From contig CALXSO010000123.1 in the NCBI GenBank assembly GCA_944391155.1, positions 1 through 30,853 on the forward strand: DNA of 30,853 nt, in the 5' to 3' direction. The position numbers were made by a program, and so were the translations under genes. The notes under the pieces were generated by a model, which was given only the letters and a program-made list of their open reading frames with translations, was not told the DNA's origin and ran no database searches. This DNA comes from an uncultured Clostridia bacterium. Its GTDB lineage: Bacteria; Bacillota; Clostridia; TANB77; CAG-508. Below, piece after piece: positions 7,630 to 16,595 of the stretch; the stretch's first letter is position 1, and every line of letters begins with the position of its first letter.

Positions 7630-8487
7630 TTAACTTTTTCCTGGTACATATATGTTTTTGGCTACTACATCTAATTCAACAACATACATTGCTGTTAGTT
7701 TTTCTATTTCCTTTTTTGCTTTTTCTTTAAAGTTTTTTATGTCTTTAATTACATTTTCTCCATATACTACTGTAACTTCCATATATAGTTTTACACCTTC
7801 ACCATAGTTTTCTACTCTTGTTCTTAATATTTTATATATTCCTGGTGTTTTTGATGCAAGGTATTCTAAAATTTGTCTAAATACTATATCTGAAATTGTA
7901 AATTTTCCCATATATCTAAATGTAGGTCTTATTATAGATTTTTCTGAAATATACGGCTTTTGTCCCTTTCCTTTTGATTTAAATATTTGTAGTGGATCTA
8001 GTAAATATCCTGAAAAATCTTTTTTTATTTCAAATGTTGGGACTGGTATTACATGTTTTCCTTCTGTCACTCTTATCCTTCGTGCTGTTTCCATCTCTTG
8101 TTTTGTCGCTACATCTGTTATGTAAATTGTTTCTGATATTTCGGGCAATCCCAAATTTTCTGCTATTTTTTTTACCATGCCATCTGAAGTTCCTAATATT
8201 AAAATACTTTCTGGTTTGTATTTTTTTAAAGCTTTTATTATTTCTTCTTTTTCTTCGTCTCTATAAAATAAAGCATGTTTTACTGTTTCTATTTTTGTTG
8301 GTGCTTTTTTTGCAGATTCACCTGCTATTACTTCATTATCTTTTATTAGTAATCCATCATCTATTATGAAATTTATGTTTTTTTCACTTGCTACCATCTG
8401 TGCTCTGTAACTTTTGCCTGTTCCAGATGGTCCTACAAATGCATATACTTTTATTTTATTTCCAAATAAATCTTTTAATGTTATCAT
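7630..8487 (-). CDS. P-loop ATPase with C-terminal Asp23/Gls24-like domain
   Basis: In this 285-aa protein a Walker A motif G-P-S-G-T-G-K-S lies at residues 19-26, followed by a predicted strand F-I-I-D-D-G. S-I-L-I-L-G-T-S-D is a possible later ATPase strand, and an arginine-rich stretch T-A-R-R-I-R is also present. The last roughly 85 residues (V-T-V-V-Y-G-E-N-V-I-K-D through V-V-E-L-D-V-V-A-K-N-I-Y-V) match the pattern of the Asp23/Gls24 alkaline-shock domain: paired strands, a helix that would pack under them, and a final V-x-V-x-x-I-x-V. This reading is from pattern, not alignment. The ribosome site AGGAGA is 5 bases from the ATG. It sits between the transglutaminase-like gene and cmk. 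In Asp23 family proteins the domain is associated with the membrane and envelope stress, so a membrane-linked nucleotide-dependent role is possible, but no function is known to me. Confidence 0.8.
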   Translation of the reverse strand: MITLKDLFGNKIKVYAFVGPSGTGKSYRAQMVASEKNINFIIDDGLLIKDNEVIAGESAKKAPTKIETVKHALFYRDEEKEEIIKALKKYKPESILILGTSDGMVKKIAENLGLPEISETIYITDVATKQEMETARRIRVTEGKHVIPVPTFEIKKDFSGYLLDPLQIFKSKGKGQKPYISEKSIIRPTFRYMGKFTISDIVFRQILEYLASKTPGIYKILRTRVENYGEGVKLYMEVTVVYGENVIKDIKNFKEKAKKEIEKLTAMYVVELDVVAKNIYVPGKS

Positions 8488-8527
8488 ATCTTCTCCTATT
8501 TATTATAGTATTATTGTTTTTGATAGT

Positions 8528-9661
8528 TTAATAACTAAAATCATACCTACTTAGTGTTGGATATGTATATGTAAATCCATTTTCTGTAAATTGTCCATTT
8601 GGAAAATGATCTTCTTCTAATGTTTCTTTACCTCTTAAGAAATATTGATATCTTGCTGTTTGTGTTGGTCTTCCTCCTCCTATTACTACTGGATCATCCC
8701 AAGTTGTATCTATTCCATACCAATTATTGTTTATTTCTACATAGTTCCAAGCATGATTTTCTGATTGGCCAGATGAATTTGTACCTATTCCTATTACCAT
8801 AACACAAGGTATTCCTAAAGAATCCATCATATATTTAAATGCTTTTGCATATCCTTCACATACACAATTTTTAGAAACTAATGCTCCATAAACATTATAT
8901 ATGTTAGGATTTGAAATTGTTGTATCATATTCTATTGAATCTATAAAATAATCATGAACCATTTTTATGTCTTCATATATGTTTCCAGTTTTTTGTGCTA
9001 AAATTTGATCTCTTACATTTTCTATTTCTGCTATTGCTCTATCAATTTCTTCTTTTGACGAAAATTCATCTTCTAGATAGTTTTTTTGATTTCCTGAATT
9101 TATGAATACATTGTATGTTACTTTATTTCCTTTTGTTGTTGTTTCTATATTTAAATACATTTTGTTTACATTGATATAAAAAACTTCAGGATGATCATAT
9201 ATATATGTTTCTACTGCTGATTGATAATAATCTCCTAACAATTCTTCCCCATTATTTGACTCTAATACTTCTGAAAATACATTTCCAAATTCAATTTTAT
9301 ATGTTCCTGTTTTTATATTTTCTTTATTACTTTCTAATGCTCTGTAAAATATTTTTGCTGGTTCTTTTAATTGCTCATAAAAATAGTCATTTATAACAAT
9401 ATTATCATATTGTATACTTGTTGTTTGACTATTTGCGGATTTAAGGTCATTAATATTTGTTTCAATTATTCCTGGTGTTGATATGTTTTCTTCTAGGTTT
9501 CCATCTGCAAGGCTTGTTACTGTTGATACAAAATTTTCAACACCTTGCTTTAAGTCATCACTTAAGAAATCTTCAAATAAAATGTATCCAAATATTAGAA
9601 ATCCTACGATAATTAAAATTATTATAATTGTCATTATAAAGGTTGTAAATTTACTATTCAT
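8528..9661 (-). CDS. Membrane-anchored transglutaminase-like cysteine protease-fold protein
   Basis: One N-terminal membrane helix (about residues 5-30) is followed by a long extracytoplasmic region and a transglutaminase-like core near the C-terminus. The catalytic triad is visible: Cys in N-C-V-C-E-G-Y-A-K-A-F, His in E-N-H-A-W-N-Y-V, and Asp in G-I-D-T-T-W-D-D-P. The form C-E-G-Y-A and H-A-W-N is typical of secreted bacterial members, several of which act on peptides or cell-wall material; the substrate here is unknown. The frame opens with a TTG at 9670, directly touching the ribosome site AAAGGGA. The ATG at 9661 is 9 bases from it and gives the more plausible 377-aa protein. No terminator separates it from the ATPase gene 40 bases downstream. 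It is divergent from the germination operon. Confidence 0.85.
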   Translation of the reverse strand: MNSKFTTFIMTIIIILIIVGFLIFGYILFEDFLSDDLKQGVENFVSTVTSLADGNLEENISTPGIIETNINDLKSANSQTTSIQYDNIVINDYFYEQLKEPAKIFYRALESNKENIKTGTYKIEFGNVFSEVLESNNGEELLGDYYQSAVETYIYDHPEVFYINVNKMYLNIETTTKGNKVTYNVFINSGNQKNYLEDEFSSKEEIDRAIAEIENVRDQILAQKTGNIYEDIKMVHDYFIDSIEYDTTISNPNIYNVYGALVSKNCVCEGYAKAFKYMMDSLGIPCVMVIGIGTNSSGQSENHAWNYVEINNNWYGIDTTWDDPVVIGGGRPTQTARYQYFLRGKETLEEDHFPNGQFTENGFTYTYPTLSRYDFSY

Positions 9662-9992
9662 ATAAATCAATCCCTTTCTTAGAGTGGTTTATTTCCTTTT
9701 ATAAATTTTTATTTCAACAATTTTATTATATCATTTTTTTATAGGAAAAACTAGTATATTTATAAAAAAATTGCTAATAATATAATTGTTACAATTTAGT
9801 ATAGTATAAAAGTAATCTGACTGAAATTTTGATATATAAATATTTTTAAAAAAAATCCTTAGGTCTACCTATTAATCTTTAACAAAAATATCTAAATATC
9901 AGTATTTCGATATACTCTACAAAATTTAGTCTGATTAGTAACATATGATTAACTAATTTTCTTAAAGATATTAATGTAAAAGGAAGATTGTA
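9662..9992 (+). other. Intergenic region between the transglutaminase-like gene and gerKA
   Basis: About 330 bases with no gene. It contains a TATAAT-like box for the minus-strand gene (near 9725-9730) without a good -35. An intergenic element, from TTACAA (9789) through AGTATAG to ATAAAAGT (ending 9813), recurs upstream of groES and of the 119-aa gene. I could not identify a convincing sigma-G promoter for the germination operon. Confidence 0.4.
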
Positions 9993-11694
9993 ATGAATTT
10001 TAAACAAATTTTAAAAAATATTTTTACTTTCAAACCAGAAAAAACACATCATTTTTCTATTCTTGAAAATGATACTCGGTGACACCTCTTTAGAAAATGA
10101 AGAAAAGGAAAATAATTTTATTTTAAAAAATGATAAAGTCTTTTCAAGTATTGATGTTAATCTTGAATTTATTAAAACTAAATATAATACCTTAATTAAT
10201 AGTGATATTGTACTTAGAGATTTTATAATAAATGCTCGTGGTAAACAGTATAAAGCCTTTATATTGTATATTGATGGTATGATTAATTCTGAAATATTAA
10301 ATGATTTTATTTTAAAGCCTTTAATGCTTAGAAATAAAAGTAATTTGTATGATAATGATCAAACTAGAGTTATTTCAGAAGCTGTTACAAATAATGTAAC
10401 TGTTAGGAAAGTTAAAAAATTTAATTTGCCTGATTACTTAAAAAGCTGTTTAATTCCCCAAAACTCCATAAAGGAAAAAGAGAATTTTTCTGATTTATTT
10501 TCAGGTATTAATTCAGGGAATTGTGCTTTATTTGTTGATACTTTACCTATTGCTTTTGATATAGAAGTAAAAGGTTTCAATCAAAGAAGTGTTGAAAAAC
10601 CTAATAATGAAATTGTTATAAAAGGTCCTCATGAGGCTTTTGTTGAAAATATTAGAACAAATACCTCTCTTTTGCGTAGAATTGTAAATAATGAACATTT
10701 GATAATTGAAAATATTGAAGTTGGGAAAATTACTAAAACAAAGTGTGCTTTATGTTATATTAAAGATTTAACAAATACAGATTTAATTGCTGAAGTAAGG
10801 TTTAGATTAAACAATTTGCAAATTGATTCTCTTTTATCAACAGGTCAACTTGAACAGTTAATAACAGATACTAATGATTTAGCTGTTCCGCAGACTCTTT
10901 CTACTGAAAGGCCTGATAAGTCAGCATCTTATCTTTTAGAAGGACGAGTGGTTGTTTTAGTTAATGGCAATCCATATGCTTTAATTCTTCCTTCTGTATT
11001 TATTGATTTTTTAAAGTCTCCTGATGATAGAAATTTAAAGCCTCCTTTTGCAAATTTTGCTTTAGCGATTCGATTTCTAGGAACTTTTATTACTTTACTT
11101 CTTCCTGGAATATATATAGCAATTACTAGCTTTCATCAAGAGTTTTTACCCACAGAATTATTATTTTCAATTTTAGCATCAAGGGAAAATGTTCCTTTTC
11201 CTATAATTGTTGAAATATTAATTATGGAGATTTCTTTTGAATTAATAAGAGAAGCTGGATTACGTGTTCCTTCTCCTATAGGTCCAACTATAGGCATTGT
11301 TGGTGCAATTATAATTGGGCAGGCTGCAGTAAGTGCTGGAATTGTAAGTCCTATACTTATTATAATTGTTGCAATAACTGGAATTGCTTCTTTTACAATT
11401 CCTGATTTTTCTTTTGGCTTTCATATAAGATTATATAGATTTTTATTTACATTTTTAGGTTATATTGCCGGTTCTTTGGGAATTGCTTTAGGGATTTTTG
11501 TATATTTATCTATGCTTTGTGATATAAAGTCTTTTGGTATTCCTTATATGACAGGAGTTTCTCCTTTAGATAGTTCAAAAGGTCATGGATATTTTATACC
11601 TCAAATATGGAAAAGAGAAGATAGAACTGCTTTTTTGGATCCACAGAAAATGAAAAAACAAGATAAAATTTCTATGAAATGGAAAGGTGAATAA
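9993..11694 (+). CDS. gerKA: GerA-family spore germinant receptor subunit A, reading frame broken near the start
   Basis: The C-terminal half carries several membrane segments and the GerA-family stretch from P-F-A-N-F-A-L-A-I-R to P-S-P-I-G-P-T-I-G-I-V-G-A. It contains G-Q-A-A-V-S-A-G-I-V-S and ends in a short hydrophilic tail. The N-terminal half is the soluble GerA domain (D-V-N-L-E-F-I-K, L-R-D-F). With GerB and GerC it forms a nutrient receptor in the spore inner membrane. The only ribosome site, AAAGGAAG, precedes the ATG at 9993. That frame reads M-N-F-K-Q-I-L-K-N-I-F-T-F-K-P-E-K and hits TGA at 10080. The rest of the protein is in the +1 frame, whose first usable start is an unsupported TTG at 10063. 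The two parts together look like a normal GerA N-terminus, so I annotate one gene with a frame break near 10070-10080. It may be a real mutation, a sequencing error, or recoding. Confidence 0.85.
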
Positions 11695-11696
11695 GT

Positions 11697-12806
11697 ATGC
11701 CAGATACAAAAATATCAACAAAAGAAGCAATTATGCTTATTATAAGTATTATTATTGCTCATACAATTGTAACTTTACCTGCAACATTATTAAAAAATTC
11801 TAAGTCAGGTATTCTTGTGAATATTGTATATGTCTCTATTCTTGCTTTGCTTTTTGCTTTTATTCTATATAGGCTTTTTAAAAACTTTCAAAGTCAAGAT
11901 ATTTTTGATATTTCTGATTATCTAGGTGGACCTTTTTTAAAAAATCTTATTGGGATTATTTTTATAATATATTTCATTAGTAGTTCTGGAATTTTATTGC
12001 GTAATTTTGCAGAAGGCTTAAAGGTAATATATTTTCCAAATACAAATATTTTATTTATAATTTTAAGTTTTATAATTACTATTTGTATAACAAATTCATT
12101 ATCTTTCCGTTCTAATATTAAGGTAATTTCTATTATTTTACCTTTTGTTATTGTTAGCATTTTCTTTTTGTTTATTGGTAATCTACCAAGTTTTAGTTTT
12201 GAACGTGTTCTTCCAATTTTAGGTGAAGGTTTTTTTAATACTTTTGTAGTTGGAACTGGTAATATTATAGCTTTTAGTGGCATTTCTTGTTTGTATATTA
12301 TTCCTCCGCTTTTAAAGAAACCTGAAGATTTCAAAAAAATTGCTTTAACTGGTATTGCTATTTCGGCTCTTTATTTAATTTTGTGTGTTTCAACTTTACT
12401 TTTTATGTTTTCTTTTTTCTTAAAAGTTGACGAGATACTTCCTTTATATACTGCTGCAAGTTATATCGAATATGGTTCTTTTTTTCAAAGATTAGATTCT
12501 ATCTTTCTACTTATATGGATGCTTGAAATCTGTTGTTATTTAACTATAACATCAAAATTCTCTTCTATTATATTTAAAAAAATAACTAATTTAAAATATC
12601 AAAAACCACTTACATTTGTCTTTCCTTTATTAATATTTAGTGTTGCTTTATTGCCTAAAACTGTTGCTATTTCTAAATTATTAGGTAATATTTTATATAG
12701 ATTTATTTCTTTGTCAGTTGTATTTTGTCTAGGTTTTGTAATTTTACTATTAGCTAATATTAAAAAGCTACATTACAATAGAAAACATAAGGAGGGAAAT
12801 CAGTGA
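11697..12806 (+). CDS. gerKB: GerB-family spore germination permease
   Basis: This 369-aa integral membrane protein has about ten hydrophobic segments in the pattern of the APC-superfamily GerB permeases. It opens with I-S-T-K-E-A-I-M-L-I-I-S, has a central L-P-S-F-S-F-E-R-V-L-P-I-L-G-E-G typical of the family, and a basic tail K-K-L-H-Y-N-R-K-H-K. GerB proteins form the germinant-binding membrane component of the receptor. The ATG follows the gerKA stop by 2 bases, with AAAGGTG upstream inside gerKA, and its stop overlaps the GTG start of gerKC by 4 bases, so translation is coupled. Confidence 0.93.
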   Translation: MPDTKISTKEAIMLIISIIIAHTIVTLPATLLKNSKSGILVNIVYVSILALLFAFILYRLFKNFQSQDIFDISDYLGGPFLKNLIGIIFIIYFISSSGILLRNFAEGLKVIYFPNTNILFIILSFIITICITNSLSFRSNIKVISIILPFVIVSIFFLFIGNLPSFSFERVLPILGEGFFNTFVVGTGNIIAFSGISCLYIIPPLLKKPEDFKKIALTGIAISALYLILCVSTLLFMFSFFLKVDEILPLYTAASYIEYGSFFQRLDSIFLLIWMLEICCYLTITSKFSSIIFKKITNLKYQKPLTFVFPLLIFSVALLPKTVAISKLLGNILYRFISLSVVFCLGFVILLLANIKKLHYNRKHKEGNQ

Positions 12807-14020
12807 AAAGCAAATTTATTAAAATTTTTATTGTTATTTTATTGATAATTTTAACTTTGTCTTTTAATTCATCATATCAGTCACTTTCAATTAGTAATAT
12901 TGCTTTTGTTGTTTCTATGGCTATTGATACTTCAACTACTAATAATTTAAAAGTAACTTTTCAATTCACAAAACCTTCTTCAGTTTCAGAAAATGGTTCT
13001 TCTGATAGTGATTCCTCTATTGTTAATTCTGTTGAAGCTTCTTCTATTAGTAGTGCAATTAATTTGATGAATGCATATGTTGGTAAAGAACTTAGTTTAT
13101 CTCATTGTAAACTTATTGTTTTTTCAGAAGAATTTGCTAAAAATGGTATTTCAGATGAAATCTTTACTTTGATGAATGATAATCAGGTTCGTCCTTCGAC
13201 AAATATTGTTGTAAGTAAATGTACTGCTAAATCTTATATAGAAAATTCTAAACCTATTTTTGAACCTCTTATTACTAAATATTATGAAGGTTATACAAAT
13301 TCAAGTAGCTATACTGGTTATACAACAGATGCTACTATTGGTAGATTTTTTAACAATATGAATTGTGATACTTGTGAACCTTTTGCAATTCTTGGAGGTA
13401 TAAATTCTGAATCTAAAGCTTCTGATTCAACAGTTCCTTCAGAAAAAGATTCTAATATCAAATCTAATGAATCTGCTATAACTGGTTCTTTGCGTTCAGA
13501 AAATATTGGTCTTGCTGTTTTTAAAGATGATACTTTGGTCGGTGAACTGACTGCAATTGAAAACTTAGCTTTTCTTTGTACTAGAAATCAAATTGATGGT
13601 TTTTTGATCTCTGTACCAAGTCCAAATGATGAGAATAAATCAATTGATATATATTTAACTCCTCAAAAGAATACAAAAATTAAAGCGTCTATTGTTAATG
13701 GTTCTCCATATATAAATTTGGAATATACTTTTACTGGACGTATTTATTCAATGTCTAGTGATTCTGATTATTTAAATAATGATATATTAACAGAAGTTTC
13801 TGATGTTTGTAATAGTTATTTAGAATCTGTATTCTCTGCTTTTTTATATAAAACAGCTAAGGAATTTAATAGTGATATTGTTGGTATTGGAAAACATATT
13901 TTGTCTTCTTTTGAAACATCTTCTGATTTTGAAGAATACGATTGGAGCCAAAATTATAAGAATTCATTTTTTAATGTTAATGTTCAAAGTAATGTAAAGT
14001 CAGGTTTTCTTCTTATGTAA
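12803..14020 (+). CDS. gerKC: GerC-family germination protein lacking the lipobox cysteine
   Basis: The 405-aa product starts at a GTG that overlaps the gerKB stop and has a strong AAGGAGGG ribosome site 6 bases upstream. A hydrophobic N-terminal segment (about 5-20) is followed by N-I-A-F-V-V-S-M-A-I-D, the conserved opening strand of Ger(x)C proteins. Later family features include L-S-H-C-K-L-I-V-F-S-E-E-F-A and D-N-Q-V-R-P-S-T-N-I-V-V. In most GerC proteins the signal ends in a lipobox with G-C-W-D just before that strand. Here the equivalent stretch is S-F-N-S-S-Y-Q-S with no cysteine, so diacylglycerol attachment is not possible at the usual site. The protein may instead be held by an uncleaved signal anchor. 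Confidence 0.9.
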   Translation: MKSKFIKIFIVILLIILTLSFNSSYQSLSISNIAFVVSMAIDTSTTNNLKVTFQFTKPSSVSENGSSDSDSSIVNSVEASSISSAINLMNAYVGKELSLSHCKLIVFSEEFAKNGISDEIFTLMNDNQVRPSTNIVVSKCTAKSYIENSKPIFEPLITKYYEGYTNSSSYTGYTTDATIGRFFNNMNCDTCEPFAILGGINSESKASDSTVPSEKDSNIKSNESAITGSLRSENIGLAVFKDDTLVGELTAIENLAFLCTRNQIDGFLISVPSPNDENKSIDIYLTPQKNTKIKASIVNGSPYINLEYTFTGRIYSMSSDSDYLNNDILTEVSDVCNSYLESVFSAFLYKTAKEFNSDIVGIGKHILSSFETSSDFEEYDWSQNYKNSFFNVNVQSNVKSGFLLM

Positions 14021-14054
14021 AATCTATATAATAATCTTACTTTTACTAAAAAAG

Positions 14055-14085
14055 AAAGGAGATATAGTAAAATTTTAATTTACTA
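14055..14085 (+). promoter_or_regulatory. Ribosome site plus small hairpin ahead of the 59-aa gene
   Basis: AAAGGAG (14055-14061) lies 35 bases before the ATG at 14097, too far for normal initiation. A 7-bp hairpin (14065-14071 with 14079-14085) sits between them and, when folded, brings the site to about 14 bases from the ATG. No alternative in-frame start exists after the TAA at 14076. Confidence 0.4.
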
Positions 14086-14096
14086 TTTTAAATAAT

Positions 14097-14276
14097 ATGA
14101 GCCTATTTTTTAAAATTATTTTTATACTGTTTTCTTTCTATCTTATTGTAAGAAGTGTTTCTTATTCTATTTATGAGTATAAAGTAGAAAAAAACAAATA
14201 TGGTAGCATTTTCTTTATCATTCTTATTGTTTTTGTTGTTTGTCTTTCTAATGTTATGGTATTTATAAATGTATAA
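14097..14276 (+). CDS. Small two-helix membrane protein, possible germinant receptor D subunit
   Basis: This frame of 59 codons plus stop lies 76 bases after gerKC on the same strand and before the operon terminator. It encodes a hydrophobic segment (about residues 3-20), a short charged loop S-I-Y-E-Y-K-V-E-K-N-K-Y-G, and a second hydrophobic segment (about 37-57). Small proteins of roughly 60-80 residues with two membrane helices, called D subunits (for example GerKD of Bacillus), are known next to ger operons and tune germination. Size, topology and location fit; there is no sequence proof. The nearest ribosome site is far upstream behind a hairpin, so expression could be weak or structured. 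Confidence 0.6.
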   Translation: MSLFFKIIFILFSFYLIVRSVSYSIYEYKVEKNKYGSIFFIILIVFVVCLSNVMVFINV

Positions 14277-14290
14277 ATTCTTCATTTTAA

Positions 14291-14345
14291 ATTAAAAAAA
14301 CGTCCTCAATGCTATTAAGTTAATGTGCATTATGGACGTTTCTTA
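14291..14345. terminator. Bidirectional terminator between the germination operon and rnr
   Basis: An 8-bp outer stem AAACGTCC (14298-14305) with GGACGTTT (14334-14341) encloses a second AATGC/GCATT stem. On the minus strand it is followed by TTTTTTTAATTT, a strong tract 11 bases after the rnr stop; on the plus strand a weaker TTTCTTAAATTTT follows. Confidence 0.8.
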
Positions 14346-14352
14346 AATTTTA

Positions 14353-16476
14353 TTATGAGTCTGCAATTTCAAAGTCTACTTGTCTTAACATTTTATTTGC
14401 TGATATAACACGTATTTTTACCTTATCTCCTATTTTATAAGTTTTATTTGTTCTTTCTCCAATAAGATTTTTTCTCTTTTCATCATATATAAAATATTCG
14501 TCACCCAGTTTTTCAAAGCGTATTAGTCCTTCTACTGTATTTGGTAATTCTACAAATATGCCAAATTGTGTTACTGAAGATATGATTCCTTCATATTCTT
14601 CTCCTATTTTATTTTCCATGTATTCTGCTTTTTTCAAATCTTCACTGTCTCTTTCTACTTTTGTTGCTATTTTTTCTCTTTCTGATGATTGGTTTGCACT
14701 TTCTTCTGCTTTACTTGAATATTCTTCTATAAATGTATCTTCTACATTATAGTTTTCTTCTAAGTAATGTGAAATTATTCTGTGTATGAATAAATCTGGA
14801 TATCTTCTAATTGGTGATGTAAAGTGGCAATAATACTTGCTTGCTATACCAAAATGTCCTTTGTTTTCAGCTTCATATCTTGCTACTTTTAGTGTTCTTA
14901 ATATAAATGTTGATATTACTCTTTCTTCTTCTTTTCCTTTTATTTCTTCTAATATTTTTTCAAATTCTTTTGGATATACTTTTTCATTTGTTATTTTTAT
15001 TTTTAAATTAAAATTGTATAGAAATTGATTCAATTCTTTTACTTTATCTAAATCTGGTTCTTCATGTACACGATAAATAAATGGTGCATCTAACCAATAA
15101 AATTTTTCTGCAATTGTTTCATTTGCTGTTAGCATAAATTGCTCTATAATTTCATTTGAAAAATAAGTTTCGTATGGATGTACATCTATTGCTTTACCAG
15201 TTATATCTAGCTCTATTTTTGTTTCTGGTATATCTAAGTTTAAATAACCTTGATTTATCCTTCTTTCTTTTAAGATCTTTGCAAGTTCTGCCATTATTTC
15301 AAAGTCTTTTATATATTTTTCATATTTTTTTAATATTGCTTTATCTGATTTATCTATTATTTTTTGAACATCTTTATAATTCATTCTCTCTTTCACATTT
15401 ATAACTGCTTTATATACTTCTGATGATATTACTTTTCCAGTTTTGTCTATTTCCATTGAGCATGATAATGTTAGTCTATCTTCTCCTGCATTTAGACTAC
15501 ATATTCCATTTGAAAGTTCTCTTGGAAGCATTGGAATTACTCTTCCTAATAGATATATGCTTGTTCCTCTAATATATGCTTCTCTATCTAATAAACTATT
15601 TGGTTTGACATAGTGACTAACATCTGCTATGTGAACATCTAATTTATAATTTCCGTTTTCTAATTTTATTACCCTAACTGCATCATCTAGGTCTTTTGCA
15701 TCTTCTCCATCTATTGTAAATACTATATTATTTCGTAAATCTACTCTATCGATTGTTTCTTTTTTATCAACTTTATTTCCACATCTTTTTGCTTCTTCTA
15801 CAACCGGCTCTGGAAATTTTGCTGGTAAGTTATATTCTTTTATTAGTGATAACATGTCTATTCCTGCTTGATTTGGTGGACCTAATACTTCTATTATTTT
15901 TCCTTCTGCTTTTTTTCCTCTACTTGGATATTTTGTTATTTTTACTAATACTTTATGCCCATTTCTTGCTTTTCCAAAATCATTTTTTGATATAAATATA
16001 TCTGTTCCAAAACTTTTATCGTCTGGCACTACAAATCCAAAATTTTTGTTGTTTTGAAATGTTCCTACTATTGTATCTTTTTCATGTCTTATAACTCTTT
16101 TTATTATTCCTTCTGCTTTTTTAACTTTATTTTTCTCTTCTGTTATTTCTATTAATACTTTGTCTCCATTTAGTGCAGTTGAAGAGTTTTCTTTTGCAAT
16201 ATATACTTCATCTTCTCTACCTTCTACTTTTACAAAACCAAATCCTTTGGGATTTCTTCTATATATTCCTTCTTGGTAATTTTCTTCTATTACTCTATAT
16301 CTGTTTTTTCTGTTTTTTCCAATTTTGAACTCCATTTCTAAATGATTTAATATTTCTAAAAAATCATTATATTCTTTTTTTGGAACTCCTAAAATTAATG
16401 ATATTTCTTTTGCTTTCATTGGGACATAGTCCTTGTCTTTCATAAATTCTAGTATTATTTCTTCTTTTTTATTCAT
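14353..16476 (-). CDS. rnr: Ribonuclease R
   Basis: The 707-aa protein has the full RNase R order. An N-terminal winged-helix part (1-60) is followed by cold-shock domains beginning near R-R-N-P-K-G-F-G-F-V and N-N-K-N-F-G-F-V. The RNB catalytic domain has the metal-binding D-G-E-D-A-K-D-L-D-D-A-V and later T-S-P-I-R-R-Y-P-D-L, and a C-terminal S1 domain (about 625-705) begins Y-E-G-I-I-S-S-V-T-Q-F-G. It is a processive 3'-5' exoribonuclease that degrades structured RNA and works with SmpB/tmRNA in ribosome rescue. It follows secG, the usual order in Bacillota; smpB, the usual next gene, is not present on this side. A terminator after secG suggests that rnr is expressed by read-through or from a weak promoter in 16477-16565. 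Confidence 0.96.
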   Translation of the reverse strand: MNKKEEIILEFMKDKDYVPMKAKEISLILGVPKKEYNDFLEILNHLEMEFKIGKNRKNRYRVIEENYQEGIYRRNPKGFGFVKVEGREDEVYIAKENSSTALNGDKVLIEITEEKNKVKKAEGIIKRVIRHEKDTIVGTFQNNKNFGFVVPDDKSFGTDIFISKNDFGKARNGHKVLVKITKYPSRGKKAEGKIIEVLGPPNQAGIDMLSLIKEYNLPAKFPEPVVEEAKRCGNKVDKKETIDRVDLRNNIVFTIDGEDAKDLDDAVRVIKLENGNYKLDVHIADVSHYVKPNSLLDREAYIRGTSIYLLGRVIPMLPRELSNGICSLNAGEDRLTLSCSMEIDKTGKVISSEVYKAVINVKERMNYKDVQKIIDKSDKAILKKYEKYIKDFEIMAELAKILKERRINQGYLNLDIPETKIELDITGKAIDVHPYETYFSNEIIEQFMLTANETIAEKFYWLDAPFIYRVHEEPDLDKVKELNQFLYNFNLKIKITNEKVYPKEFEKILEEIKGKEEERVISTFILRTLKVARYEAENKGHFGIASKYYCHFTSPIRRYPDLFIHRIISHYLEENYNVEDTFIEEYSSKAEESANQSSEREKIATKVERDSEDLKKAEYMENKIGEEYEGIISSVTQFGIFVELPNTVEGLIRFEKLGDEYFIYDEKRKNLIGERTNKTYKIGDKVKIRVISANKMLRQVDFEIADS

Positions 16477-16565
16477 CTATTTCCTTTCCTTTTATGTATT
16501 TTTTATATTGTTTTTTCGTTTTATTTTTAATATTTTTGTATATTTAATAAATTTGTGTTTCTATT

Positions 16566-16595
16566 AAAAAAGAGCTAGTTATTTTATAACCGCTC
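16566..16595 (-). terminator. Terminator directly after secG
   Basis: On the minus strand a GAGC/GCTC stem (16572-16575 with 16592-16595) and an inner GTTAT/ATAAC stem are followed by TTTTTT. It begins on the base after the secG stop. Confidence 0.75.

Noticed and set aside
9784..9796. AATTGTTACAATT palindrome as a repressor site
   Set aside because: Short, AT-rich, and part of the repeated intergenic element; no independent evidence of an operator.
10015..10062. Upstream extension of the +1 gerKA frame
   Set aside because: Open back to a TAA at 10012-10014 but contains no ATG, GTG or TTG before 10063, so it cannot supply an alternative start.
11918..12334. 138-aa minus-strand ORF inside gerKB
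   Set aside because: Fully within a conserved permease gene, no ribosome site, Lys/Ile-rich shadow composition.
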